A stretch of 32,576 nt of DNA, taken from the NCBI GenBank assembly GCA_029882685.1, contig JAOUKH010000013.1, positions 1-32,576 of the forward strand, read 5' to 3'. How positions within the stretch are numbered: position 1 is the first letter of the stretch; every line of letters starts with the position of its first letter. The translations under genes were made by a program, and so were the position numbers. Under the pieces are notes generated by a model. The model had not been told where the DNA came from. It searched no databases and saw nothing but the letters and a program-made list of their open reading frames with translations. Positions 1 to 9,365 of the stretch are shown here, in pieces. Source of the DNA: Cyclobacteriaceae bacterium. Its GTDB lineage: Bacteria; Bacteroidota; Bacteroidia; Cytophagales; Cyclobacteriaceae.

Positions 1-1
1 T

Positions 2-1552
2 GAAATTATTTTTAATACTCTAGGTGCTAATATTGATGATATTGAACTAAAAGATTTCAAAACTTATAGTCAGGAACCACTTATAGTAACTGAAGGGGGC
101 AGAAGTAATATTAGCTTATCAATTAGACATGCTGGGAGAGATATTGACCTTAAAGAGCTTTACTATACAGCCGAGACTACTAAAAAAATGGATACCACCA
201 TTGTAACATTTACGGCTAACATAGATGATTATAAAAATATAAAACAAATATATCGTGTGCCTCCTACAGGTTACAAAATAGGTTACGATGTTCAATTCAA
301 TGGAATAAGTCAGTTTATTGATGGTGATCAAGTAAAGTTTGTTTGGGATAACAAATTGAAAATGCAGGAACGTGACTTGAAAATAAGTCGTCAGAATGCT
401 TTTCTTAACATGTATACACCAGATGATGGGGTAGAAAAACTTGGTGGACGAAGCGATTTTGAAGAAGAAGTAGCAGATCCAAATACCAAATGGGTTGCCA
501 TGAGACAAAAATTCTTTACTTCAGCTATAATTAATGAAAAAGGATTTTCTGGCGGAAATATTTCTACTAACATAGATGAACAGGATACCACTACAGTACG
601 CACTATGCATGCTGAATTAAATATCCCAACAAGTCAAATTAATAGTGGAGAAGGAGAATTTAGTTTCTACTTCGGTCCTAATAATTACGAAATCTACCAA
701 ACAGTTACAGAAGATTTTGAAGACAACTTAGGTTTAGGATGGCCGCCAATGAAATGGGTAAATAAATACGTAATTATTAAATTATTCCATTTTTTCGAAA
801 GGTATATAAGTAGCTACGGTATTATTATAATGCTTATTGTTCTTGTTATTAAACTAGCATTGTCGCCACTTTCTTACAAATCATATGTTTCTATGGCTAA
901 AACAAAGGTTCTCAAGCCAGAAATAGATGCCATGAAAGAAAAATATGGTGATGACCAACAGAAATTTCAGCAAGAACAGATGAAACTATTCAGTCAGGTT
1001 GGGGTGAATCCCATAAGTGGCTGTATACCAATGTTATTACAAATGCCTATTCTTTTGGCTATGTTTTACTTTTTCCCTGTATCTATCGAATTAAGGCAAC
1101 AAAGCTTCCTATGGGCAACAGATTTATCTACTTACGATGCAGTACTTACATGGAAAGCACAAATTCCATTATTAAGTAGTTTTTACGGAAATCATGTAAG
1201 TTTATTTACACTCCTAATGACAGCATCAACAATATTATATACTTGGTCAAATAATCAAGTTAGTTCTGTACAAGGTCCTATGAAAACAGTGTCGTACATG
1301 ATGCCTATTATGTTTTTGTTCGTTCTTAATTCATTCTCATCAGGACTTACATTTTATTATTTCGTGTCGAATATAGTTACTTTTGGACAACAAGCTTTGA
1401 TTAGAAAATTTGTAGATGAAGATAAAATTAAAGCTATTTTAGAAGACAATAAAAAGAAAAACGCTAACAAGAAGACATCAAAATTTCAGCAACGTCTTCA
1501 AGATGCCATGAAGGCGAGTAAGGAATCTCAAAATCAGAAAAAGAAAAAATAG
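2..1552 (+). CDS. yidC: Membrane protein insertase YidC (5' truncated by window edge)
   Basis: Frame 2 is open from base 2 (EIIFNTLGANIDDIELKDF...) into the 188-1552 ORF, so ATG 188 is internal. C-terminal YidC/Oxa1 core: GIIIMLIVLVIKLALSPLSYKSYVSMAKTKVLKPEIDAMKEKYGDD...GVNPISGCIPMLLQMPILLAMFYFFP; Lys-rich tail. Confidence 0.96.
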   Translation, partial: EIIFNTLGANIDDIELKDFKTYSQEPLIVTEGGRSNISLSIRHAGRDIDLKELYYTAETTKKMDTTIVTFTANIDDYKNIKQIYRVPPTGYKIGYDVQFNGISQFIDGDQVKFVWDNKLKMQERDLKISRQNAFLNMYTPDDGVEKLGGRSDFEEEVADPNTKWVAMRQKFFTSAIINEKGFSGGNISTNIDEQDTTTVRTMHAELNIPTSQINSGEGEFSFYFGPNNYEIYQTVTEDFEDNLGLGWPPMKWVNKYVIIKLFHFFERYISSYGIIIMLIVLVIKLALSPLSYKSYVSMAKTKVLKPEIDAMKEKYGDDQQKFQQEQMKLFSQVGVNPISGCIPMLLQMPILLAMFYFFPVSIELRQQSFLWATDLSTYDAVLTWKAQIPLLSSFYGNHVSLFTLLMTASTILYTWSNNQVSSVQGPMKTVSYMMPIMFLFVLNSFSSGLTFYYFVSNIVTFGQQALIRKFVDEDKIKAILEDNKKKNANKKTSKFQQRLQDAMKASKESQNQKKKK

Positions 1553-1612
1553 AACAGTTATTTTTCTGTATAAAGAAGAAAACCTGCTTAAAGCTAAATT
1601 ATTATGAGGTAG

Positions 1613-1655
1613 AAAATTTTCATCGAAGAACATTCTTCGATGAAAATTTTTACTT
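1613..1655 (+). terminator. Hairpin terminator after yidC
   Basis: Perfect 18-bp inverted repeat aaaattttcatcgaagaa (1613-1630) / ttcttcgatgaaaatttt (1633-1650), 61 bp after the yidC stop. Confidence 0.7.
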
Positions 1656-1746
1656 AGTTATGAAGTTAACATACTTTAAGACAGACTGTTTCCATTTCGG
1701 CTTAGAACGACTTTATTTTTTACTTAAAATAATTCAATTAAACTTC

Positions 1747-1754
1747 TATCTTTG
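1747..1754 (+). promoter_or_regulatory. Bacteroidetes -7 element (TAnnTTTG) upstream of parA
   Basis: TATCTTTG matches TAnnTTTG; 75 bp before the parA ATG. No clear -33 TTG seen. Confidence 0.45.
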
Positions 1755-1829
1755 TAAGCCAATATCTAAACGAAGTGGAGATAAACTGCGTTTTGTATTG
1801 TGGGATATTAACACAAATTTTTTATCTGT

Positions 1830-2597
1830 ATGACGAAAATAATTGCCATTGCCAATCAAAAAGGAGGTGTAGGTAAAACTACTACAACCATTAATTTAGC
1901 AGCCAGTTTATCTGCACTCGAATACAAAACACTTGTGGTAGATGCTGATCCTCAGGCTAATTCTACTTCTGGATTAGGAATTAATCCGAAAGAAGTAGAA
2001 AATAGTATATATGAATGTATGGTAGATGGTGTGAATGCTAAAGATACCATCGTGAATACTGAAATTGATTATTTGGATTTACTGCCTTCTCATATAGATT
2101 TAGTTGGTGCTGAAATTGAAATGGTGAACCTTGAAAGTAGGGAAGATAAAATGAAATTAGCTCTTGACCCAGTAGTTAAAGATTATGATTTTGTTATTAT
2201 TGACTGCTCACCATCATTAGGATTAATTACAATTAATGCACTTACCGCTGCAAATTCTGTTATCATCCCTGTGCAATGTGAATATTTTGCATTAGAAGGA
2301 CTAGGTAAGTTGTTAAATACAATAAAAATCATTCAATCTCGCTTAAATAAAAGCCTTGAAGTAGAAGGTATCTTACTCACTATGTATGATGCACGTTTGA
2401 GGCTTTCAAATCAAGTAGTTGAAGAAGTGAATTTACATTTCAAAAAAATTGTTTTCGAAACCATTATCCCTCGAAATATTAGGTTAAGTGAAGCTCCAAG
2501 CTTTGGACTACCTGCAATTACCCACGATGCGGTTAGTAAAGGTGCGGTAAGCTACTTAAATTTAGCCAAGGAGATTTTAGACAGGAACAATAATTAA
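1830..2597 (+). CDS. parA: Chromosome partitioning ATPase ParA/Soj
   Basis: Deviant Walker [51 protein letters not shown]; followed directly by parB. Confidence 0.96.
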   Translation: MTKIIAIANQKGGVGKTTTTINLAASLSALEYKTLVVDADPQANSTSGLGINPKEVENSIYECMVDGVNAKDTIVNTEIDYLDLLPSHIDLVGAEIEMVNLESREDKMKLALDPVVKDYDFVIIDCSPSLGLITINALTAANSVIIPVQCEYFALEGLGKLLNTIKIIQSRLNKSLEVEGILLTMYDARLRLSNQVVEEVNLHFKKIVFETIIPRNIRLSEAPSFGLPAITHDAVSKGAVSYLNLAKEILDRNNN

Positions 2598-2599
2598 CA

Positions 2600-3511
2600 A
2601 TGAGCGCAAAGAAGAGTATAAAACGAAATGCCCTAGGTCGTGGATTAGGTGCTTTATTGGAGGATACTCCTTCATCTTCTTCACCTAAGGAAAATGATTT
2701 AATTAGTAAAGTAGTCACAACTTCAGCTATTAATGAAATTTCTATAGCTGAAATAGAAACTAACCCTCATCAACCACGATCTGAATTTGATCAGGATGCA
2801 CTGAATGAATTATCAGAATCCATCCAAGTTCATGGAATTATACAACCTATTACAGTTCGTAAAGTTTCAGAAAAAAAATACCAGCTAATTTCTGGAGAAC
2901 GTAGACTCAGAGCTTCTAAGTTGGCAGGCTTGGATAAAGTTCCAGCTTATATTCGTACTGCCAATGATCAGCAAATGCTAGAGATGGCATTGATTGAAAA
3001 TATTCAAAGAGAAAATCTTAATGCTATAGAAGTAGCTTTAAGTTATCAGCGATTATTATCAGAATGTGATCTTAAACAGGAACAATTAGGAGACAGAGTA
3101 GGTAAAAAAAGAGCTACTGTAAATAATTACTTACGCTTGCTCAAATTACCACCTGATATTCAATTGGGTCTTAAAGAGAATAAAATATCTATGGGACATG
3201 CCCGTGCTCTCATTAATATTGAAAATATTGATTTACAACTCGATATTTTTAAAAAAATAATCGAACAGGACTTGTCTGTACGAATGGTTGAGGCTCTGGT
3301 ACGAGAAGCATCAAGTCCTAAGAAGCCAAAAGAAGAGAAAATTTCTCCCGATACCGATTCTGGCAAGGAAATTGTTCAGTTGCAGTCTACATTAGCAACT
3401 CATTTTGGCACCAAAGTACATATTAAATCAGACGGTAAAAAAGGGGAAATTAAAATTCCTTTTGTATCTGTGGAAGACCTCAATCGAATTCTTGAAATTC
3501 TCGACATGTAG
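2600..3511 (+). CDS. parB: ParB/Spo0J chromosome partitioning protein
   Basis: NPHQPRSEFDQDALNELSESIQVHGIIQPITVRK, ISGERRLRASKLAG, MALIENIQRENLNAIEVA, HTH region; 2-nt gap from parA. Confidence 0.96.
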   Translation: MSAKKSIKRNALGRGLGALLEDTPSSSSPKENDLISKVVTTSAINEISIAEIETNPHQPRSEFDQDALNELSESIQVHGIIQPITVRKVSEKKYQLISGERRLRASKLAGLDKVPAYIRTANDQQMLEMALIENIQRENLNAIEVALSYQRLLSECDLKQEQLGDRVGKKRATVNNYLRLLKLPPDIQLGLKENKISMGHARALINIENIDLQLDIFKKIIEQDLSVRMVEALVREASSPKKPKEEKISPDTDSGKEIVQLQSTLATHFGTKVHIKSDGKKGEIKIPFVSVEDLNRILEILDM

Positions 3512-3515
3512 TCTC

Positions 3516-4133
3516 ATGCTATTTTTTCGTTTTTTTAGTATTCTCTTTATTACCACATCACTATGTTATGGACAAAAAAATACTGCCGACAGTATAGTAC
3601 AGCCAAAGGATACTTTTTACATGGAAAACCAACTAAAAAATCCTGAGTTAAATGGGGTACATATAAAAAAATATGACCCACGAATAGCTGGGCTTTATTC
3701 TGCTGTATTACCAGGTTTAGGCCAGGCTTATAATAAAAAATATTTGAAAATTCCTTTAATCTATGTCGGATTTATTGGGCTTTATTACCAGGTCAATAGA
3801 TATAACAATGACTACCAGACGCATCGAAAAGGTTTACTCTATGCAGTTTCTAATAACAGTTTTGCAGATGCTACTGCAACCTATGCAATTAATGGAAGAG
3901 AATTCACCGAAGTCAACCTACGTAATCGTGTGAATAATTCGAGAAGAGAGCGTGATTATTGGATAATCATTGGCAGTGTTTTTTACCTACTCAATATAGT
4001 CGATGCGCACATTGATGCTCACCTAAGAGAGTTTGATGTAAATGAAAAACTAAAATTGACAGTAGATCCTTCTTTAAGCCAATCATTAAATTCCATGCAA
4101 GCTGGGTTTTCTTTTACACTACATTTTCAATAA
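3516..4133 (+). CDS. DUF5683-like secreted/membrane protein of the parB-dapB locus
   Basis: Start moved from 3405 to ATG 3516, which begins a signal peptide (MLFFRFFSILFITTSLCYGQ) just after the parB stop. DPRIAGLYSAVLPGLGQAYNKKYLKIPLIYVGF is typical of this Bacteroidetes family. Confidence 0.8.
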   Translation: MLFFRFFSILFITTSLCYGQKNTADSIVQPKDTFYMENQLKNPELNGVHIKKYDPRIAGLYSAVLPGLGQAYNKKYLKIPLIYVGFIGLYYQVNRYNNDYQTHRKGLLYAVSNNSFADATATYAINGREFTEVNLRNRVNNSRRERDYWIIIGSVFYLLNIVDAHIDAHLREFDVNEKLKLTVDPSLSQSLNSMQAGFSFTLHFQ

Positions 4134-4840
4134 TGAATATAGCACTAATTGGTTACGGTAAAATGGGCAAGGCTATAGAAAAAATAGCCTTAAAAAGAGG
4201 ACATGAAATTGTTGCCAGAGTTGAATTAGGTTCTGATTCTTTAGATGAAATAAAAGAAGCACAAGTAGCTATAGAATTTACACAACCTGAATCTGCTTTC
4301 AACAATATTAAAAAATGTATTGATTTGGGATTTCCTGTACTCTCTGGGACCACTGGTTGGTTAGATAAAAAAGAACAAATAGAAGAATATTGTCGTAATA
4401 GAAAAGGAACTTTTTTTTACGCTTCAAACTATAGCATTGGTGTTAATTTATTTTTTAAAATAAATGAAATTGTTGCTGAAATAATGAATAACAATCCACA
4501 GTACAATTCCAGTATGGAAGAAATACATCATATTCATAAATTAGATAGCCCAAGTGGAACAGCAATTACATTGGCTGAAGGGGTGCTAAAACATTTAAAA
4601 AGTAAAAGTCAATGGCAGGAAGGTGAATCAAATAACCCAAATGTTTTACCTATATATTCTAAACGAGAAGGAGAAGTGCCTGGAACACATTCTGTTTCTT
4701 ACGAATCCGAAATGGATAATATTACGTTAACCCACACAGCACATACTCGAGATAGTTTTGCCCTTGGTGCCGTAATGGTGGCTGAATGGTTACATGACAA
4801 AAAGGGTGTTTTATCAATGTCAAATTACATGGGGTTATAA
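4133..4840 (+). CDS. dapB: 4-hydroxy-tetrahydrodipicolinate reductase
   Basis: GYGKMGKAIEKIA N-terminus, EFTQPESAFNNI, SGTTGW, ASNYSIGVNLFFKI, HHIHKLDSPSGTAITLAEG. Confidence 0.95.
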   Translation: MNIALIGYGKMGKAIEKIALKRGHEIVARVELGSDSLDEIKEAQVAIEFTQPESAFNNIKKCIDLGFPVLSGTTGWLDKKEQIEEYCRNRKGTFFYASNYSIGVNLFFKINEIVAEIMNNNPQYNSSMEEIHHIHKLDSPSGTAITLAEGVLKHLKSKSQWQEGESNNPNVLPIYSKREGEVPGTHSVSYESEMDNITLTHTAHTRDSFALGAVMVAEWLHDKKGVLSMSNYMGL

Positions 4841-4905
4841 TCAATTAAAAAAACCTGCTTTCTTTGTAAGGTTTTTATTACAAAACAAGAAATAAAAAAA
4901 TAAGC

Positions 4906-6375
4906 ATGATCATACTAATAGGTTTAGGAATTATTACACACTTACTCTTTGGGTTTTCTCTAAGTAAATTTTTTGACAAAGCTGGTGAAGATGGATGGAA
5001 AGGATATATTCCTGTTTATAACATACTTCCACTATTAAAAATAGTTGGTAAACCAACTTGGTGGATTATTCTATTTTTTATACCAGGAGTAAATATTATT
5101 GTTGGAATGGGAGTAATTATCGATCTCTTAAAATGTTTTTCAAAAAATTCCTTTTGGGATCACTTTTTAGGAATATTAGTGCCATTCATATACCTTCCTA
5201 TTGCTGTAGTAAAAAATGATTTGAAATATTTAGGTAAAGTTGACGAATTACCAATAATAAAAAAATCAATCCGAAGAGAGTGGGCAGATGCTATTGCCTT
5301 TGCAGTAGTTGCTGCCTCTATTATTCGTTGGTCGATTATGGAGCCATTTACGATTCCTACACCTTCAATGGAAGGCTCGCTTTTAGTTGGTGATTTTCTT
5401 TTTGTTAGCAAAATGCATTATGGGACACGTACTCCTAAAACTATTTTACAAGTGCCATTAACGCATCAAAAAATATGGGGGACTGATATACCATCATATG
5501 TCGATTGGATTCAGCTTCCTCAATTTCGCCTACCAGGATTCACTTCCATCAAACGCAATGACGTAGTAGTATTTAATGTTCCTGGTTTATATGAAAATAA
5601 TATTCTTGAAAATGGTTCAGTAGAACCAAATAAAGAAAAATGGCGTGACTACCCAGTTGACTTAAAAACAAATTATATAAAAAGATGTGTAGGAGTACCT
5701 AATGATGTTCTGGAAGTAAAAAATAGTCAACTATACATTAATGGAGTTGAAGCTGAAAACCCTGTTGACATGCAATATCATTATGTTGTTACTTCTATTG
5801 ACCCTATTAACAATCGACTACTTAAGAAATTTGACATATCTGAATCCTACGTGTTTGGAAGAAATGAAGAAGGAGTGAAAACAAGTATGCAAATAAGTCC
5901 AGAAATAGCAAAGCAATTAGAAGCACTGCCTTTTATTACCAAAGTGGAAAGAGATATTAGATTAGAAGAAAAAGTTGAAAGTAATATTTTCCCTTCTGCC
6001 GATCTTTTTCCATGGAATGCCGATTTTTATGGCCCACTAACTATCCCAGCCAAAGGAATGGAAATTGAAATTAATAATGAAACTTTAGCTACTTACGGAA
6101 AAACTATTCGCTTATATGACCACAATGACAATGTAGAGATTAAAGAAGATCAACTTTTTATTAATGGAAAGCAGATTAAAAAATATACATTTAATCAAAA
6201 TTATTATTTTATGATGGGTGACAATCGTCATAATTCTTTAGACTCTCGTTATTGGGGTTTTGTACCTGAAGACCATGTAGTGGGGAAAGGTTCATTTATT
6301 TGGCTTTCACTTGATCAAAACGAAAGCGGACTCAGCAAAATTCGTTGGAGTAGACTATTTAAGGGGATAGAATAA
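4906..6375 (+). CDS. lepB: Signal peptidase I with extra N-terminal membrane domain
   Basis: S26 motifs: Ser box TIPTPSMEGSLLVGDFLFVSK; Lys box NYIKRCVGVPNDVLEV; C-terminal MMGDNRHNSLDSRYWGFVPEDHVVGKG. About 110 residues of hydrophobic DUF5684-like sequence precede the catalytic part. Confidence 0.93.
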   Translation: MIILIGLGIITHLLFGFSLSKFFDKAGEDGWKGYIPVYNILPLLKIVGKPTWWIILFFIPGVNIIVGMGVIIDLLKCFSKNSFWDHFLGILVPFIYLPIAVVKNDLKYLGKVDELPIIKKSIRREWADAIAFAVVAASIIRWSIMEPFTIPTPSMEGSLLVGDFLFVSKMHYGTRTPKTILQVPLTHQKIWGTDIPSYVDWIQLPQFRLPGFTSIKRNDVVVFNVPGLYENNILENGSVEPNKEKWRDYPVDLKTNYIKRCVGVPNDVLEVKNSQLYINGVEAENPVDMQYHYVVTSIDPINNRLLKKFDISESYVFGRNEEGVKTSMQISPEIAKQLEALPFITKVERDIRLEEKVESNIFPSADLFPWNADFYGPLTIPAKGMEIEINNETLATYGKTIRLYDHNDNVEIKEDQLFINGKQIKKYTFNQNYYFMMGDNRHNSLDSRYWGFVPEDHVVGKGSFIWLSLDQNESGLSKIRWSRLFKGIE

Positions 6376-6425
6376 AAAATGGCATTGCAGAATAATAAAT
6401 AAATTTTACGAAAATTATATAAGGG

Positions 6426-7106
6426 CTAATAGTTTATCACCACTTGCCACTTTCCTTTTTCGTAGATTTTATATACTAAACTGATAATATTATTTGAGGT
6501 GTGCATTAAATTTTTTACTTGACATTCTATTCTTCCATCAAAGGGATATACTACATTTTGAAATCCAAGAAATTGTCCTTCTTGCAAAACTCCTGAACTA
6601 TTCTGCGTCATTAACTGCACAACATCTTGTTGTGTTTTCATTCCATTTCTAATAAAAATAATTTCAATATTATCTCCAGTATCATTTACCTTTCTTATGC
6701 TTATTTTAGCTGAACCATATTGAGAGACTATTTTATAAGGGGAAGGATACTCTCCTATGTACACATCCTCCTCCCAGAAGCCTCGAACTGTACTATCGGC
6801 TGGGTAAACTAGCACTCCTTCTCCATGTTTTTTTCCATATTTCCATTTACCTTCATAATAATGATCATTAGAATATGTAAGCTTTCCTAAACCATTTGGC
6901 ATACCCTTCTTAAATAAACCAACATAAGTACCTAATTCTCCTGTTGCTTTTCCATTTCCATTTGCCAACCCTCTTTTACATTCACCTTCATAAGTCTCTT
7001 CGATCCCTATTTTTATTACTTTACAATTTTTATCTTGGCTGAAGGATGGAATTATATATATAAAACATATACCTATCAATATATATTTACAGAAAATTAA
7101 TTTCAT
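6426..7106 (-). CDS. Secreted MORN-repeat protein
   Basis: Signal peptide; tandem MORN-like units (YEGECKRGLANGNGKATGELGTYVGLFKKGMPNGLGKLTYSNDHYYEGKWKYGKKHGEGVLVYP). Confidence 0.8.
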   Translation of the reverse strand: MKLIFCKYILIGICFIYIIPSFSQDKNCKVIKIGIEETYEGECKRGLANGNGKATGELGTYVGLFKKGMPNGLGKLTYSNDHYYEGKWKYGKKHGEGVLVYPADSTVRGFWEEDVYIGEYPSPYKIVSQYGSAKISIRKVNDTGDNIEIIFIRNGMKTQQDVVQLMTQNSSGVLQEGQFLGFQNVVYPFDGRIECQVKNLMHTSNNIISLVYKIYEKGKWQVVINY

Positions 7107-7261
7107 TTATCTACAATTAATTTAAATAATCTATAATTTAATTATTACTTATTTAAAAAGAAGCAAAAATCGGAATATCTATAAAAATTTTCTGTGATAA
7201 CTAAATCAATTCTTTCGATCTACAGAGGTTTATATTTAATCATATAACCATAAGAATAAAA

Positions 7262-7786
7262 TCAAAACTCCACTAACAACTCTGCCTGTTCTTTGAGTAA
7301 GCCTGTGTAGAGGTCTCCTAACTCACTCCCATTATTCATGTTTTTTTCAATATGCATTAGCTTGGGTTTCTGAGCCAAAACATGCATGTTGCAATAATTA
7401 AAAATATCAGTAAGATGGCTTAGAGCTAATCCTGCTCCTTGTATTCCGCTTGACAAGCCTACTAAAGCTGCCTTTTTGTTTTTAAAAGTATCAGGAAAGA
7501 TCAGACCATCAATAAATGTTTTGAGTACTCCTGGAAAAGAACCATTATATTCAGGTACTATAAAAACAAATTTTTCAGCTTCAACCATTACTTCACGAAA
7601 AACATTGAAATCTTGATTTTTACCCGCATTGTCGTATAAAGCACTAAATACAAAATCATCAGGTAACTCACTTAAATCAATAATATTACTTTTGAGCCCT
7701 AATTCATTAAGAATTTGCTGATAGATTATAGAAATTTTTTTTGAAATGGAATCATTACGGTTAGTACCACAGATAATTTGAATCAT
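7262..7786 (-). CDS. NAD(P)H-dependent FMN reductase-family protein
   Basis: Flavodoxin-like: GTNRNDSISKKI near the N-terminus, FIVPEYNGSFPGVLKTFIDGL, KKAALVGLSSGIQGAGLALSHL. Confidence 0.85.
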   Translation of the reverse strand: MIQIICGTNRNDSISKKISIIYQQILNELGLKSNIIDLSELPDDFVFSALYDNAGKNQDFNVFREVMVEAEKFVFIVPEYNGSFPGVLKTFIDGLIFPDTFKNKKAALVGLSSGIQGAGLALSHLTDIFNYCNMHVLAQKPKLMHIEKNMNNGSELGDLYTGLLKEQAELLVEF

Positions 7787-7823
7787 GAATTATGCTTTTT
7801 CTTTTAATGAATTAATTGGATAA

Positions 7824-7831
7824 CAAAGGTA
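7824..7831 (-). promoter_or_regulatory. Bacteroidetes -7 element upstream of the FMN reductase
   Basis: Minus-strand TACCTTTG, about 38 bp upstream of the start at 7786. Confidence 0.4.
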
Positions 7832-7947
7832 TGAAAAAACATATACTTCTAGATTCAAAAACTTGCACTAGCATTTAAACAGGATTTATACTACTATTTC
7901 AATATTTTTTATTTTATCAAAAATTTTTTGACTTATCAAATCAACAG

Positions 7948-9180
7948 CTAAACCACCTCACCATTCAAAATCACCTGATCCACTACATCGCTGCCAAATG
8001 CATAAGGTATATAAGAGATAGAAGGGATTTCAGATGTGATAAATACATTAGCTACTTTTCCTTTTGTGATGGAACCTTGAGTATCTTGCAATTCCATGGC
8101 ATAGGCACTATTGATTGTAGCTGCATTAATTGCTTCTTCTGGAGTCATACGCATTTGCACACATGCCAATGACAGAATGAATGGCATTTTGCCACATGGA
8201 GCACTTCCAGGGTTATAATCCGTTGCCAATGCAAGTGGTAAACCAGCATTCATCATTTCTCGTGCTGGCGGATAGTTAGACCGTAAAAAAAATGCGGCTC
8301 CTGGCAACATCGTTGGCATCACCTCTGATCCTACAAGTGCATCAATTTCTTCTTGTCCCATACTTTCTAAATGATCCACACTTACTGCTTTAGTCTTCAC
8401 TCCTACTTGCACTCCACCTGAAATATTCAACTGATTCGCATGTATTTTAGGCTTTAATCCATACTTTTTTCCCTCTTCCATTATCATTTCTGTTTCATCG
8501 GGACTAAAGAAACCCGTTTCACAAAAGGCATCTATATACTCTGCCAGACCTTCTTCCGCTACTTGTGGAATCATCTCTTTCATGACTAAATCTATATACT
8601 GTTGTCTATTACTGTATTCTTTTGGAATAGCATGTGCTCCCAAAAATGTAGTTTTAACGGTTAGAGGTGTATTTTCTCCTATTCTTTTTGCTACTCTTAG
8701 CATTTTTATTTCATCCTTTACTGTTAAGCCATACCCACTTTTAATTTCAACGGCTCCTGTTCCAAAACCAATAATTTCAAATGCACGTTTTAAGGCACTC
8801 TCATATAACTCTTCTTCCGAAGTTTGTTGCAGCCGTTTAGCTGAATTTAAAATACCTCCACCTTTCCTTGCTATTTCTTCATACGAAACCCCCTTTATCT
8901 TATCAACGAATTCACTTTCTCTACTGGCTGCAAAAACCAAATGCGTATGGGAATCAACAAAACTAGGAAACACAAAACGACCAGTAGCATCAATTACCTT
9001 CTTAGCCTCCTCATCTTTCAAATCACTCATCAAACCATAATCGGATATTTTCTCACCATCAATCTTTAGAAAGGCATTTTCAAGTATTGGCAATTCTGCC
9101 ATATCCTTCCCTGCTACCCATTTTGGTGATATGTCTCTGACTTGAACCAGTCCTTTAATGTTTTTGATGAGTATATCCAT
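7948..9180 (-). CDS. hutI: Imidazolonepropionase
   Basis: FPSFVDSHTHLVFAASRESEFVDKIKGVSYEEIARKGGGILNSAKRLQ; VEIKSGYGLT; LGAHAIPKEY; ALATDYNPGSAPCGKMPFILSLACVQMRMTPEEAINAATINSAYAM. Confidence 0.96.
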   Translation of the reverse strand: MDILIKNIKGLVQVRDISPKWVAGKDMAELPILENAFLKIDGEKISDYGLMSDLKDEEAKKVIDATGRFVFPSFVDSHTHLVFAASRESEFVDKIKGVSYEEIARKGGGILNSAKRLQQTSEEELYESALKRAFEIIGFGTGAVEIKSGYGLTVKDEIKMLRVAKRIGENTPLTVKTTFLGAHAIPKEYSNRQQYIDLVMKEMIPQVAEEGLAEYIDAFCETGFFSPDETEMIMEEGKKYGLKPKIHANQLNISGGVQVGVKTKAVSVDHLESMGQEEIDALVGSEVMPTMLPGAAFFLRSNYPPAREMMNAGLPLALATDYNPGSAPCGKMPFILSLACVQMRMTPEEAINAATINSAYAMELQDTQGSITKGKVANVFITSEIPSISYIPYAFGSDVVDQVILNGEVV

Positions 9181-9365
9181 GATGTTCCTTTTTCAGTCTT
9201 AAAGTTAGATGTTTATCTCATCCAAGAAAACTTTATTGTACGAGTTAATACCCTGCACCACCCTCAACTTAGTTACTCTATGCTTACTTCAAGGTCTATT
9301 TTGAAATATTTCGAGATACAAAAACAAGCCTTCTTGCAGACTAAGATCGAATTAGCTTATAAAAA

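Noticed and set aside
188-190. ATG 188 as the true start of the insertase gene
   Set aside because: The frame is open to the window edge with YidC periplasmic-domain-like sequence upstream.
119-603. Minus-strand ORFs inside yidC
   Set aside because: Antisense to strong coding sequence, no recognisable domain; by-products of AT-rich sequence. The same applies to the other short antisense ORFs (2533-2718, 3160-3366, 4153-4353, 5160-5411, 16486-16889, 18003-18524, 21780-22249, 22914-23207, 27949-28191, 28603-28827, 29727-30014).
1553-3600. parS site near parAB
   Set aside because: Scanned by eye for TGTTNCACGTGAAACA-like sequence here and near CACGTG elsewhere; only a tRNA acceptor-stem CACGTG (18632-18637) was seen.
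8582-9040. 152-aa ORF antisense to hutI
   Set aside because: Fully antisense to well-supported hutI; no domain.
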